Source: a bacterium SCSIO 12741 | GTDB taxonomy: Bacteria; Bacteroidota; Bacteroidia; Flavobacteriales_G; Salibacteraceae | Direction: 5' to 3' | Assembly: GCA_024398055.1 (NCBI GenBank) | Contig: CP073749.1 | Location: 186,001 to 250,000, forward strand | DNA: 64,000 bases | Shown here: in pieces, positions 26,041-34,743 of the stretch | Numbering within the stretch: the first letter of the stretch is position 1 | How the letters are laid out: every line of letters begins with the position of its first letter | Notes under the pieces: model-generated | The model's input: the letters and a program-made list of their open reading frames with translations, nothing else | What the model was told of the DNA's origin: nothing | Database searches by the model: none | Program-made: the position numbers and the translations under genes

Positions 26041-27429
26041 ATGAGTTACGATCTGATCGTTTTAGGAAGTGGACCTGGTGGATATGTAGCCGCCATTCGT
26101 GCCTCTCAGCTTGGGCTGAAAACTGCCATTGTTGAAAGAGAATCCCTTGGAGGTATTTGCCTGAACTGGGGCTGTATTCCTACCAAAGCTCTTTTGAAAA
26201 GTGCACAAGTGTTTGAATACCTGAATCACGCTTCTGATTTCGGTATTTCCGTAAAGGATCATTCGGCCGATTTCCCAGCTATTATCAAGAGAAGTCGTGG
26301 TGTAGCTGAGAAAATGAGCAACGGTATCCAGTTTTTGATGAAGAAAAACAAGATCGATGTGATCATGGGTACAGGTAAACTGAAGTCGGCTACGGAATTG
26401 GAAGTAACCGATGAGAAAGGTGCTGCCACAAACTATACTGCAAAAAATATTATCGTAGCCACTGGAGCCCGCTCCAGAGAATTGCCAAACCTTCCTCAGG
26501 ATGGCAAGAAAATTATCGGCTACCGCCAGGCGATGAACTTGCCTAAGCAACCTAAGAAAATGGTTGTGGTAGGTTCAGGAGCTATCGGTTCTGAGTTTGC
26601 TTACTTCTACCAGGCTATGGGCACTGAAGTAACACTTATCGAATACATGCCAAACATCGTTCCTGTAGAAGACGAAGACGTGAGCAAGCAATTGGGTCGC
26701 TCCTTCAAGAAAATGGGAATGAAGGTGATGGTTTCTTCAGAGGTAACCAATGTAGACACCAAAGGAACGGGCTGCAAGGTTTCTGTAAAGACCAAAAAAG
26801 GCGAAGAAGTTATTGATTGTGATATCGTTCTTTCTGCGGTAGGTATCTCTACCAACATCGAAAACATCGGTTTGGAAGACGTTGGAATCGCAACAGACAA
26901 GGGTAAGATCCTTGTAAACGATTATTACCAGACTAACATCCCAGGTGTTTGCGCCATTGGTGATGTAGTTGCTGGTCCAGCTTTGGCACACGTTGCTTCT
27001 GCTGAAGGTATTGTAGCTGTAGAAAAAATGGCCGGAATGGATCCTCAGCCAATTGACTACGGTAACATCCCTGGGTGTACGTACTGTTCTCCTGAAGTAG
27101 CTTCAGTTGGAATGACTGAAAAAGCGGCTAAGGAAGCTGGATACGACATCAAAGTGGGTAAATTCCCATTCTCTGCTTCTGGTAAAGCAAGCGCTGCCGG
27201 ACACAATGAAGGTTTTGTTAAACTCGTATTCGACGCTAAGTACGGCGAATTGTTGGGTGGCCACATGATTGGATACAACGTTACTGAAATGGTTGCCGAG
27301 TTGGTAGCTGTACGTAAGTTGGAAACTACAGGCCATGAGTTGATCAGCACCGTACACCCTCACCCTACCATGAGTGAGGCGATTATGGAAGCTGCGGCTG
27401 ACGCCTACGACGAGTGCATCCACATCTAA
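26041..27429 (+). CDS. lpdA: Dihydrolipoyl dehydrogenase (E3)
   Basis: A 462-residue flavoprotein of standard length. It has the FAD-binding GSGPGGYVAAIRA at residues 9-21, redox-active disulfide Cys40/Cys45 in GGICLNWGCIPTKAL, the NAD-binding GSGAIGSEFA, and the C-terminal active-site His in HPHPTMSEA. It reoxidises dihydrolipoyl groups of 2-oxoacid dehydrogenase complexes with NAD. The gene is monocistronic, ended by a strong terminator. Confidence 0.97.
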   Translation: MSYDLIVLGSGPGGYVAAIRASQLGLKTAIVERESLGGICLNWGCIPTKALLKSAQVFEYLNHASDFGISVKDHSADFPAIIKRSRGVAEKMSNGIQFLMKKNKIDVIMGTGKLKSATELEVTDEKGAATNYTAKNIIVATGARSRELPNLPQDGKKIIGYRQAMNLPKQPKKMVVVGSGAIGSEFAYFYQAMGTEVTLIEYMPNIVPVEDEDVSKQLGRSFKKMGMKVMVSSEVTNVDTKGTGCKVSVKTKKGEEVIDCDIVLSAVGISTNIENIGLEDVGIATDKGKILVNDYYQTNIPGVCAIGDVVAGPALAHVASAEGIVAVEKMAGMDPQPIDYGNIPGCTYCSPEVASVGMTEKAAKEAGYDIKVGKFPFSASGKASAAGHNEGFVKLVFDAKYGELLGGHMIGYNVTEMVAELVAVRKLETTGHELISTVHPHPTMSEAIMEAAADAYDECIHI

Positions 27430-27452
27430 GAATAGGATAAACTTATTTTTTT

Positions 27453-27505
27453 CCCCTTGTTCAGAATGGACTCCGTTGGAGTACTGATGAGCAAGGGGTT
27501 TTTAT
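27453..27505 (+). terminator. Rho-independent terminator of lpdA
   Basis: Outer stem CCCCTTG (27453-27459) pairs with CAAGGGG (27492-27498), with a nested ACTCC/GGAGT hairpin (27470-27482), followed by TTTTTATTTT. Confidence 0.8.
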
Positions 27506-27521
27506 TTTAAAACCATTGACT

Positions 27522-27561
27522 ACTCATCCGTTCCGGATAGCTATCGGGAATCCGGATGAGT
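27522..27561. repeat. Nested palindromic intergenic element
   Basis: Arms ACTCATCCG (27522-27530) and CGGATGAGT (27553-27561) enclose CCGGATAGCTATCGGG, itself a near-palindrome. It lies after the lpdA terminator, so it is an additional element. It resembles palindromic intergenic repeats seen in Bacteroidota genomes, but copy number cannot be judged here. Confidence 0.5.
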
Positions 27562-27643
27562 GGTATTGAATTTTTGATAAAATTCATCGATTAATAGAAT
27601 TCGGCCTGCCAAGTTTATCTAAATTTCACCCCAAATTGACCCC

Positions 27644-29572
27644 ATGTGCGGTATCGTTGGAATCATAAGTGAGCACCATTCTGATCTGATCGAAAAAGCG
27701 ACGGATCAACTGGCTTCGAGAGGGCCTGATGCTCGTGGTGTATTCCGAGATCAGCACCTGGCTTTGGGCCACAGAAGGCTTTCTATTATAGACACTTCTG
27801 AAGGAGCCAACCAGCCTATGCAGGATGAAAGCGGTCGCTATACCCTGGTTTTCAATGGTGAGTTTTACCAGTTTAAAACCTACCGAAATCTGTTAGAAAA
27901 CGAAGGGGTAAAATTTCGTACCCAGTCTGATACGGAAGTGCTGCTTCAGCTCTACTTGCGCGATGGAATTGATTTCCTTCAAAAGCTGGACGGTTTTTTC
28001 GCCATTGCCATTTACGATAAGGAAGAACAAAGCTTGCTCCTTGCTCGAGATCGAATGGGCATTAAGCCTCTTTACTGGTACGCTGATCAGGAACGATTTT
28101 GCTTTGCTTCAGAAATGAAAGCCTTGATGGCCCTTGGCATTCCTCGTATGTTGGATCGAGCTTCCCTGTTCACCTATTTACAACTCAACTATATTCCAGC
28201 ACCGAATACCATTCTCAAGGATGCGCATAAACTACCACCAGGGCATTACCTGAAGATTGAAAAGGTGAATCAATGGCCGGTGTTTTATGACGAACCGAAG
28301 GCCTACTACGAGATTCCAAAAACCTCCTTTACTTACAACGACCTTACGCCAAGAAATTACGTTACGGCACAGCAAACTCTCTATGAACTATTGGATGAAT
28401 CCGTTCAGCGCAGAATGGTTTCTGATGTTCCCTTAGGAGCCTTTCTTTCCGGAGGAATTGATAGCTCAACTATTTGTGCCCTCGCCTCCCGACATGTAGA
28501 CAAACTGCATACCTTTTCTATTGGTTTTAAGGATGAACCGTTTTTCGACGAGACCCACTACGCCCAGTTGGTAGCCAAGAAGTTTAATACGGAACATACG
28601 GTATTCTCTTTGGGCAACGATGACCTCTATGGAGGATTACAAAGCATCCTGGATTACATTGACGAACCCTTTGCTGATTCGAGTGCTATTAATGTTTTTC
28701 TACTGAGTCAATATACCCGGGAGAAAGTAACCGTGGCACTCTCTGGAGATGGAGCCGATGAGATGTTTTCGGGCTACAACAAACACTATGCGGAGTTTAG
28801 AGCACGTAATCCAGGAATTAAAGGCGAAATGGTCCGTTCCCTTTACCCACTGCTACGGCAATTGCCCAAAGGACGCCACTCCAAAATCACGAACCTAAAT
28901 AGACAGCTGCAGCGTTTTGCCGAGGGCATGAAGCTAAGTAACCGGGATCGTTATTGGAAATGGGCCACCTTTAGCAATGAGGAAAAGTCCAATTACTTGC
29001 TTCGCGAACCTTTAATCGAGCAAGAGCAGCGCCTATCTGACCTGGCCTACGACTACAAAAAGAGAAAAGACTTCTTGCTTCGGAACATTTCCAAAAAAGG
29101 AAACCTAAACGAAGTACTCTATACCGACATGCAATTGGTTTTACCCAATGATATGCTCTACAAGGTGGATCTCATGTCGATGGCGAATAGCCTGGAAGTT
29201 CGTACCCCATTTCTGGATAAAAATGTAGTTGACTTCGCCTTTGAAATTCCCGTTCAATTCAAAATAAACGAACGGATGCGCAAAAAAATCGTTCAAGACA
29301 CCTTCCGGAAAATCCTTCCTGAAGAGTTGTTTAATCGACCCAAAAAAGGATTTGAGGTTCCTCTACTGGGCTGGTTACGCAACGAGTTGGACGAGCGAAT
29401 TCGACAAGAATGGTTTCACCCGGACTTTCTGGAAGAACAACAAATATTCAATCCAGCCGCCATCCAATCTCTGCTTCAAAAATTACATTCAAACAGTCCT
29501 GACGGAGCTCCGTATACCGTATGGGCCTTGATTGTTTTTCAATCGTGGTACAAGAAATACATGATGCACTAA
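27644..29572 (+). CDS. asnB: Asparagine synthase (glutamine-hydrolysing) of the second polysaccharide locus
   Basis: A 642-residue protein. The catalytic Cys2 (MCGIVG) opens an Ntn glutaminase domain; the synthetase domain has the ATP-binding SGGIDSSTI and LSGDGADEMFSGY. Family members make asparagine, and copies in glycan clusters often amidate sugar carboxyl groups. Because it is followed 1 bp later by a glycosyltransferase and then Wza/Wzc, I favour a role in modifying the polysaccharide, but amino-acid synthesis remains possible. Confidence 0.9.
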   Translation: MCGIVGIISEHHSDLIEKATDQLASRGPDARGVFRDQHLALGHRRLSIIDTSEGANQPMQDESGRYTLVFNGEFYQFKTYRNLLENEGVKFRTQSDTEVLLQLYLRDGIDFLQKLDGFFAIAIYDKEEQSLLLARDRMGIKPLYWYADQERFCFASEMKALMALGIPRMLDRASLFTYLQLNYIPAPNTILKDAHKLPPGHYLKIEKVNQWPVFYDEPKAYYEIPKTSFTYNDLTPRNYVTAQQTLYELLDESVQRRMVSDVPLGAFLSGGIDSSTICALASRHVDKLHTFSIGFKDEPFFDETHYAQLVAKKFNTEHTVFSLGNDDLYGGLQSILDYIDEPFADSSAINVFLLSQYTREKVTVALSGDGADEMFSGYNKHYAEFRARNPGIKGEMVRSLYPLLRQLPKGRHSKITNLNRQLQRFAEGMKLSNRDRYWKWATFSNEEKSNYLLREPLIEQEQRLSDLAYDYKKRKDFLLRNISKKGNLNEVLYTDMQLVLPNDMLYKVDLMSMANSLEVRTPFLDKNVVDFAFEIPVQFKINERMRKKIVQDTFRKILPEELFNRPKKGFEVPLLGWLRNELDERIRQEWFHPDFLEEQQIFNPAAIQSLLQKLHSNSPDGAPYTVWALIVFQSWYKKYMMH

Positions 29573-29573
29573 T

Positions 29574-30773
29574 ATGAGTAAACCCCGAGTATTACGGATC
29601 CTCAATCGCTTCAATTTAGGTGGCCCTACCTACAACGCAGCGTACCTTACCCGCTACCTTGAACCTGACTTTGAAACCCGGCTTATTGGCGGCGAAAAAG
29701 ACGAAAGCGAAGGCAGCTCCCTTCACATTACCGATGGCTTAGGTATAAAGCCCCACGTCATCTCTTCTATGAAAAGAGAGGTGAACTTGGGAATGGACCG
29801 GGAAGCCTACCGAGAGATCAGGAAGCACATACAGGAGTTTAAACCTCAAATTGTACATACCCATGCCTCCAAAGCGGGTGCCTTGGGGCGGTTGGCGGCA
29901 CTTCATGAAAATGTACCGGTTATCGTACATACCTTTCACGGACATGTTTTTCACGGCTATTTTAATCCGCTGAAAACCCATGCTTACAAATACATTGAGC
30001 GCTACCTGGCCCGTAAATCCGACCAAATTATAGCCATTAGCGACATCCAGAAAAACGAACTCTGCAACATTCACCGCATTGCTGCTGAAAGCAAAACCTC
30101 GGTTATTCCTTTGGGATTTGATCTCGATCGGTTTCGTGAAGACAAGGCTGAAAAACGCATGCAGTTCAGAGAGAAATACACTCTATCAACCGATACTCTG
30201 GCCATTGGAATTATCGGGCGGCTGGTACCCATCAAAAACCACGAGTTGTTTCTCAAGGCTATCGATGCCTGCAAAAGTCAGGCTAAACAAAAGATTCAGG
30301 CCTATGTCATTGGGGATGGCGAAACCAAATTGGCCCTTCAGACTTTCATTCAGGAAAATACCCAATTGAGCTTTTCGGAAGGAGCTGATGCCAGCGCGGA
30401 TGTAATTTTCACTTCCTGGATCAAAGAAGTGGATCAAGCTTTAGCCGGACTGGATTTGGTGTGTTTAACCTCACTCAATGAAGGAACTCCTGTGAGCCTC
30501 ATTGAAGCCCAGGCTGCGGGCAAACCCATCGTTTCTACCAACGTCGGGGGTATTGAGAACGTTGTACTTCCTAATAAATCAGCGCTACTTAGCCCTCTTG
30601 GTGAAGACACCAAATTCATCGAAAATCTGGTAGGTCTGGTCGATGATTCAGAAAAACTTACCGCCATGTCAACGGCAGGTGAAGCCTTTGTGTTCGAGCA
30701 TTTCCACTACAGGCGACTGGCTGCGGACGTAAAAAAACTCTATAATTACCTGCTGAATCAAAAAAGTAATTAA
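29574..30773 (+). CDS. GT4-family glycosyltransferase
   Basis: A 399-residue GT-B enzyme. The N domain has the glycine-rich LNRFNLGGPTYNAAYLTRYL and a conserved HTHASKAGALGRLAA; the C domain has GIIGRLVPIKNHELFLKA and the nucleotide-sugar-binding CLTSLNEGTPVSLIEAQAAGKPIVSTNVGG (an E-x7-E arrangement). It transfers a sugar from a nucleotide donor to a lipid-linked or protein-bound glycan in the cytoplasm. It starts 1 bp after asnB, and Wza follows after a short gap with its own promoter-like element. Confidence 0.9.
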   Translation: MSKPRVLRILNRFNLGGPTYNAAYLTRYLEPDFETRLIGGEKDESEGSSLHITDGLGIKPHVISSMKREVNLGMDREAYREIRKHIQEFKPQIVHTHASKAGALGRLAALHENVPVIVHTFHGHVFHGYFNPLKTHAYKYIERYLARKSDQIIAISDIQKNELCNIHRIAAESKTSVIPLGFDLDRFREDKAEKRMQFREKYTLSTDTLAIGIIGRLVPIKNHELFLKAIDACKSQAKQKIQAYVIGDGETKLALQTFIQENTQLSFSEGADASADVIFTSWIKEVDQALAGLDLVCLTSLNEGTPVSLIEAQAAGKPIVSTNVGGIENVVLPNKSALLSPLGEDTKFIENLVGLVDDSEKLTAMSTAGEAFVFEHFHYRRLAADVKKLYNYLLNQKSN

Positions 30774-30815
30774 TCTTCGCAGGAATTTGGTTTCAGGGGA
30801 CTGGAACTAATTTGA

Positions 30816-30823
30816 TATTTTTG
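30816..30823 (+). promoter_or_regulatory. Putative -7 promoter element TATTTTTG
   Basis: A TAnnTTTG match 10 bp before the ATG at 30833. It makes an upstream TTG start at 30812 unlikely and predicts a nearly leaderless transcript for the Wza gene. Confidence 0.4.
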
Positions 30824-30832
30824 CTCGCGATT

Positions 30833-31648
30833 ATGAATAGAGGTGTAAGAATTAGTGCTGGGATTTTTCTCCTGGTCGCATTTGCCATCGGATTTTCGGG
30901 GTGTAACTGGCTTAACCAAAGCATCATGTTCAAAACCCCAAAAGATTATACGTTTGACACTCCCCCAGATACCATTATAGATCAATACGTTATTCAAGCC
31001 AATGACCTGTTTTACTTCAGGCTATTTGCAAACGACGGATTTAAATTGATCGACCTGACCTCATCCGGGTCTTCTAATGGTGGTAATCAGAACTTCAACC
31101 TGTTTAACAGTGATAATTCCTTGTTTCAGTATTTGGTGGAATACGACGGTACGGTCAAACTACCTATACTTGGTCGAATCCATGTGGAGGGATTAACCCT
31201 ACGGGAAATGGAATTGATGCTTCAAGAGAAGTATTCCCTCTCGTTCAACGATCCCTTCGTTCAAATTACGGTCTTAAATAGGCGAGTTATCGTGTTTCCT
31301 GGAGAGTCTGGACAAGCCGCGGTAATTGGCTTACAGAACAACAACACCACACTCATGGAAGCCCTGGCATTGGCAGGCGGTCTATCGGAGAATGGTAAGG
31401 CTCAAAAAGTGAAACTCATTCGAAAAACAGACGATCCCAACAACCCTCTGGTTTATCAGTTCGACCTAAGTACCATTGAGGGATTGCGGTATGCGAATAT
31501 GATTGTTCAAACGGAAGATATTATCTACGTAGAACCTCGCCGCCGTGTCGCTTTGAATGTGATGCGAGAAATTACTCCTTACATCACCCTTCTTACGACT
31601 TTTCTGCTGACCCTTACTACTATTCAAGCACTACGGTCACTGAACTAA
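30833..31648 (+). CDS. Wza-type polysaccharide export lipoprotein
   Basis: About 271 residues from ATG 30833 with a lipoprotein signal ending at a cysteine (FAIGFSGC). A Poly_export domain is seen at IQANDLFYFRLFAND...VEYDGTVKLPILGRIHVEGLTLREMELML, followed by an SLBB-like domain (VFPGESGQAAVIGLQNNNTTLMEALALAGG) and a C-terminal hydrophobic stretch (PYITLLTTFLLTLTTIQAL) that could be the outer-membrane helix or an anchor. It should form the outer-membrane exit pore for exopolysaccharide with the downstream Wzc, which begins 3 bp later. Confidence 0.9.
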   Translation: MNRGVRISAGIFLLVAFAIGFSGCNWLNQSIMFKTPKDYTFDTPPDTIIDQYVIQANDLFYFRLFANDGFKLIDLTSSGSSNGGNQNFNLFNSDNSLFQYLVEYDGTVKLPILGRIHVEGLTLREMELMLQEKYSLSFNDPFVQITVLNRRVIVFPGESGQAAVIGLQNNNTTLMEALALAGGLSENGKAQKVKLIRKTDDPNNPLVYQFDLSTIEGLRYANMIVQTEDIIYVEPRRRVALNVMREITPYITLLTTFLLTLTTIQALRSLN

Positions 31649-31651
31649 GGT

Positions 31652-34147
31652 ATGTATAACGACAACAGATCCATTCAGGACGAGAACTACGAAAGGTACC
31701 GGGAACGGTTAACCAACTTCAGCCAGGAGTTTGAGCTTGGTCTCTTTATATTTCTCGCCCGCAAAAGCATAATTTGGATAATATCTTTTCTGGTATTAGC
31801 CCTATCTCTGGCTTACATTTACCTGCACTACACGCAGCCGATTTATGAGTCGAGTAGTATTCTTCAGCTCAAAGAATCCAACAAAGCCAAAGAGGTTCTC
31901 AACATTGAGGACATGGGAGAAAAGGATGATATTTCAGCCGATGTAGAGTTGATTCGTTCGAAGGAATTTCTCAAGATTATGTTTGAGAAACTACCTCTGG
32001 ACATAAGTTATTTTGCCGAAGGTGAGATCTTGACCTATGAGCAATACAAGTCATCTCCCTACATCGTGGATTATGAAATTCATTCTCCCGATGCCTATAA
32101 AAACAAATACTACGTATCCTTCCCTACTGCCTATGAAGTAGTGTTGGGCGTGGAAAATCCAGATGGAGAAATCACCGAGAAAACCTATAGCCTTAACAAC
32201 TGGATTGATCTGGGATTTGCTACGCTAAAAATCCGTTTGATTGACTTTGATCAGGTAGAAAAGGGCAATGGTGAAATCACCGGAAATGACCTTTACTTCA
32301 CACTGAATTCCAAGCGAAATATTCTAAAGCGCTACTTGAAGAATATTGAGATTAAGGTTATGAATATGTCGGCCAATACGGTGAAAGTTTCCTTTCAGGA
32401 CAACAACTCCCTGAAAGCGGCTGACTTATCTAACACCATTGCTTCCGGGTTTATTGAGTATGATCTCGAACGTAAGATTACCAGTTCGAATCAGATTTTG
32501 GAGTTTATTGATTCGCAGCGCGATGAAGTGTATCAGCGCTTGAAGGAATCGGAAATGTCGATCCAAGAATTTAAGATCAACAACAAGGTTACCGGAAGTA
32601 CCGAAGATTTTGCGGGTAGCTACATGGAACGCCTGGGGTTGCTTGAAGAAGAATACCTAAAACTGGAATTGGAGAAAGACATTCTGGACGAAATCGCCTC
32701 AGCTACAGAGTCTAATTCTGATTCGGTGGATGTTTACGATCTACTTCCACTATTGGCTGGAACCCAGTTTGAAGAAAACATTAAGGCCCAGGTTAAATAC
32801 CTGCACAAGCTTCTTTTGGAAAAAGAGCAGGCTTTGTATGAAGTAACTTCTTCCAGTGGTCGGGTAAAAAATCTGGACTTTCAGGTAGGTATCCAGAAAA
32901 AGCTGTTGATGGAGAGTATTTACTCCTTCAAACAAAAAATTGAATCGCGCAAAGAGAATATCAAAAGCAAAATCACGGATATCGAAAGCACCTTTAGTGG
33001 ACTACCCGTTAAGGAGCTGCGTTACTCTCGATTGAAGCGCGTATTTGCCATTAACGAGAAATTCTATACCCTGCTTTTGGAGAAGAAGGCCGAGTACGCC
33101 ATCTCTAAAGCCGGTATCGTTCCTGAAAGTGTGATTTTGGAATTGGCCGTTCCAGCTGAGAAGCCTATTTCTCCAGATAAACGAATGATTTACACTGTGT
33201 TTATCCTCGTGGCTATTATCGCCGGGGTATCCATGGTTGTGATCCGCTACTTGTTGTACAACGAAGTGGGATCGCTAAATGAAATCGTAAAGCTTACTCA
33301 AGCCTCGATCGGTACCTTGGGAATTATTCCCGATGTAAAAGAAAAGATTCCGGTATCGCAGCTCGTAGTCGACAAAAAGCCTAAGTCAGTTTTGGCCGAA
33401 TCCTTCCGCTCCATTCGAACCAATTTGCAGTTTATTAGCCGTGAAGACGATAGTTCAAAGATTATCGCGATTACCTCAACCATTTCTGGGGAAGGAAAAA
33501 CCTTTGTTGCTATTAACCTGGGAGGAATTATCGCCTTCTCTGGAAAAAAGGTAATCATTCTGGATCTGGATATGCGGAAGCCTAAAATCCACAAGGGTTT
33601 TAACACCGAGAACAAAAATGGAATGTCCACTTTGCTGATTGGAAAGGACAAGATTGAAGATACCATTCAAAAAAGTCAATTGGGTAATCTGGACTTTATC
33701 ACCGCTGGACCTGTTCCACCAAACCCTTCAGAGCTTATCATCAACGGCAAGCTTTACGACGTGCTGGATGAGTTGAAAAAACAGTATGACATTATCATTA
33801 TTGACAACCCTCCTGTTGGATTGGTTACCGATGGTATTGAATGTTTGAAAATTGCCGATTACCCACTCTACATTTTCCGGGCTGAGTATTCGAAGAGAAA
33901 CTTCGTACAAATGGTTGACCGGATCGTGAACGAGAACAAAGTTCAGCACCTTTCCGTAATCCTTAATGGTGTAAACGTAAACCGGGGTAGGTATAACTAC
34001 AATTATAGCTACGGTTATGGTTACGGATACGGCTACGGATATGGGTACGGTTATGGCTATGGCTACGGCGGCTATTACGAAGAAAACGAAGACAAAGAAG
34101 CTGAAAGCAAAGCCTTTTTAAAACGCTTCAAAAAAAATAAGAATTAG
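31652..34147 (+). CDS. Wzc-type polysaccharide co-polymerase with tyrosine autokinase domain (second copy)
   Basis: An 831-residue paralogue of the 5874-8312 protein. It has membrane helices near residues 40-58 and 515-535, a long coiled coil between them, and a BY-kinase domain with Walker A ISGEGKTF, Walker A-prime VIILDLDMRKP and Walker B IIIIDNPP. The C terminus carries a longer Gly-Tyr repeat followed by an acidic and Lys-rich tail (EENEDKEAESK...FKKNKN). It regulates polymer length and export through Wza, its upstream neighbour at 3 bp. rfbC follows directly at the stop. Confidence 0.93.
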   Translation: MYNDNRSIQDENYERYRERLTNFSQEFELGLFIFLARKSIIWIISFLVLALSLAYIYLHYTQPIYESSSILQLKESNKAKEVLNIEDMGEKDDISADVELIRSKEFLKIMFEKLPLDISYFAEGEILTYEQYKSSPYIVDYEIHSPDAYKNKYYVSFPTAYEVVLGVENPDGEITEKTYSLNNWIDLGFATLKIRLIDFDQVEKGNGEITGNDLYFTLNSKRNILKRYLKNIEIKVMNMSANTVKVSFQDNNSLKAADLSNTIASGFIEYDLERKITSSNQILEFIDSQRDEVYQRLKESEMSIQEFKINNKVTGSTEDFAGSYMERLGLLEEEYLKLELEKDILDEIASATESNSDSVDVYDLLPLLAGTQFEENIKAQVKYLHKLLLEKEQALYEVTSSSGRVKNLDFQVGIQKKLLMESIYSFKQKIESRKENIKSKITDIESTFSGLPVKELRYSRLKRVFAINEKFYTLLLEKKAEYAISKAGIVPESVILELAVPAEKPISPDKRMIYTVFILVAIIAGVSMVVIRYLLYNEVGSLNEIVKLTQASIGTLGIIPDVKEKIPVSQLVVDKKPKSVLAESFRSIRTNLQFISREDDSSKIIAITSTISGEGKTFVAINLGGIIAFSGKKVIILDLDMRKPKIHKGFNTENKNGMSTLLIGKDKIEDTIQKSQLGNLDFITAGPVPPNPSELIINGKLYDVLDELKKQYDIIIIDNPPVGLVTDGIECLKIADYPLYIFRAEYSKRNFVQMVDRIVNENKVQHLSVILNGVNVNRGRYNYNYSYGYGYGYGYGYGYGYGYGYGGYYEENEDKEAESKAFLKRFKKNKN
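34010..34077 (+). repeat. Degenerate 6-bp repeat coding for a Gly-Tyr tail in Wzc copy 2
   Basis: Alternating TAC/TAT and GGT/GGA/GGC codons encode a YG dipeptide repeated about ten times, ending GGYY. Third-position variation shows that the protein pattern is maintained rather than newly expanded. Confidence 0.87.
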
Positions 34148-34693
34148 ATGGAGATACTTGAAGAACCCCTACCCGGGGTATTCCTCTTGAAGCCCCGCGT
34201 ATTTGGCGACCATCGCGGCCATTTTTACGAACCTTACAACAAAGACACTTTCCATAAGCTTGGCATTACTGCTGAATTTGTTCAGGACAATCAATCCTTG
34301 TCTACCCAGAAAGGAGTATTGCGTGGACTTCATTTTCAGAATCCACCTTATGCTCAAGGAAAACTGGTACGGGTTCTACAAGGTGCTGTGATTGACGTGG
34401 CCGTAGATATTCGGAAAGGTTCAGCTACCTATGGCCAACACTTTGCGGCCGAGTTGAATGAAGAGAATAAGCTTCTGATGTACGTTCCGCCAGGCTATGC
34501 CCATGGCTTTGTAACGCTTGCCGAAACCACGCTCTTTAACTACAAGTGTACCAACTATTACCACCCAGAGTCAGAAGACGGTATTGCATGGGATGATCCT
34601 GATTTGGGGATTGATTGGGGAATTGATTCACCGATTTTATCTGCAAAAGACACGCAAAATCAGGCCTTCAAGGATTTTAATAGTTTGTTTTAA
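34148..34693 (+). CDS. rfbC: dTDP-4-dehydrorhamnose 3,5-epimerase
   Basis: A 181-residue RmlC cupin of standard length. Signature stretches are VFGDHRGHFYEPYN, QDNQSLSTQKGVLRGLHFQ with the catalytic His, and YVPPGYAHGFVTL. It makes dTDP-4-keto-L-rhamnose during dTDP-rhamnose synthesis. RfbA, RfbB and RfbD are not in the window. It follows wzc with no gap, so it is part of the second polysaccharide operon. Confidence 0.95.
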   Translation: MEILEEPLPGVFLLKPRVFGDHRGHFYEPYNKDTFHKLGITAEFVQDNQSLSTQKGVLRGLHFQNPPYAQGKLVRVLQGAVIDVAVDIRKGSATYGQHFAAELNEENKLLMYVPPGYAHGFVTLAETTLFNYKCTNYYHPESEDGIAWDDPDLGIDWGIDSPILSAKDTQNQAFKDFNSLF

Positions 34694-34743
34694 TCCCTCG
34701 TTTTATAGTTTTGAAGCTGATGCTTCAGTCATTCGTTTAAGCT

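Noticed and set aside
27470-27482. Separate regulatory hairpin ACTCC/GGAGT
   Set aside because: It is nested within the larger lpdA terminator stem and needs no other explanation.
34010-34077. CRISPR or satellite repeat
   Set aside because: It is the coding repeat of the second Wzc tail.
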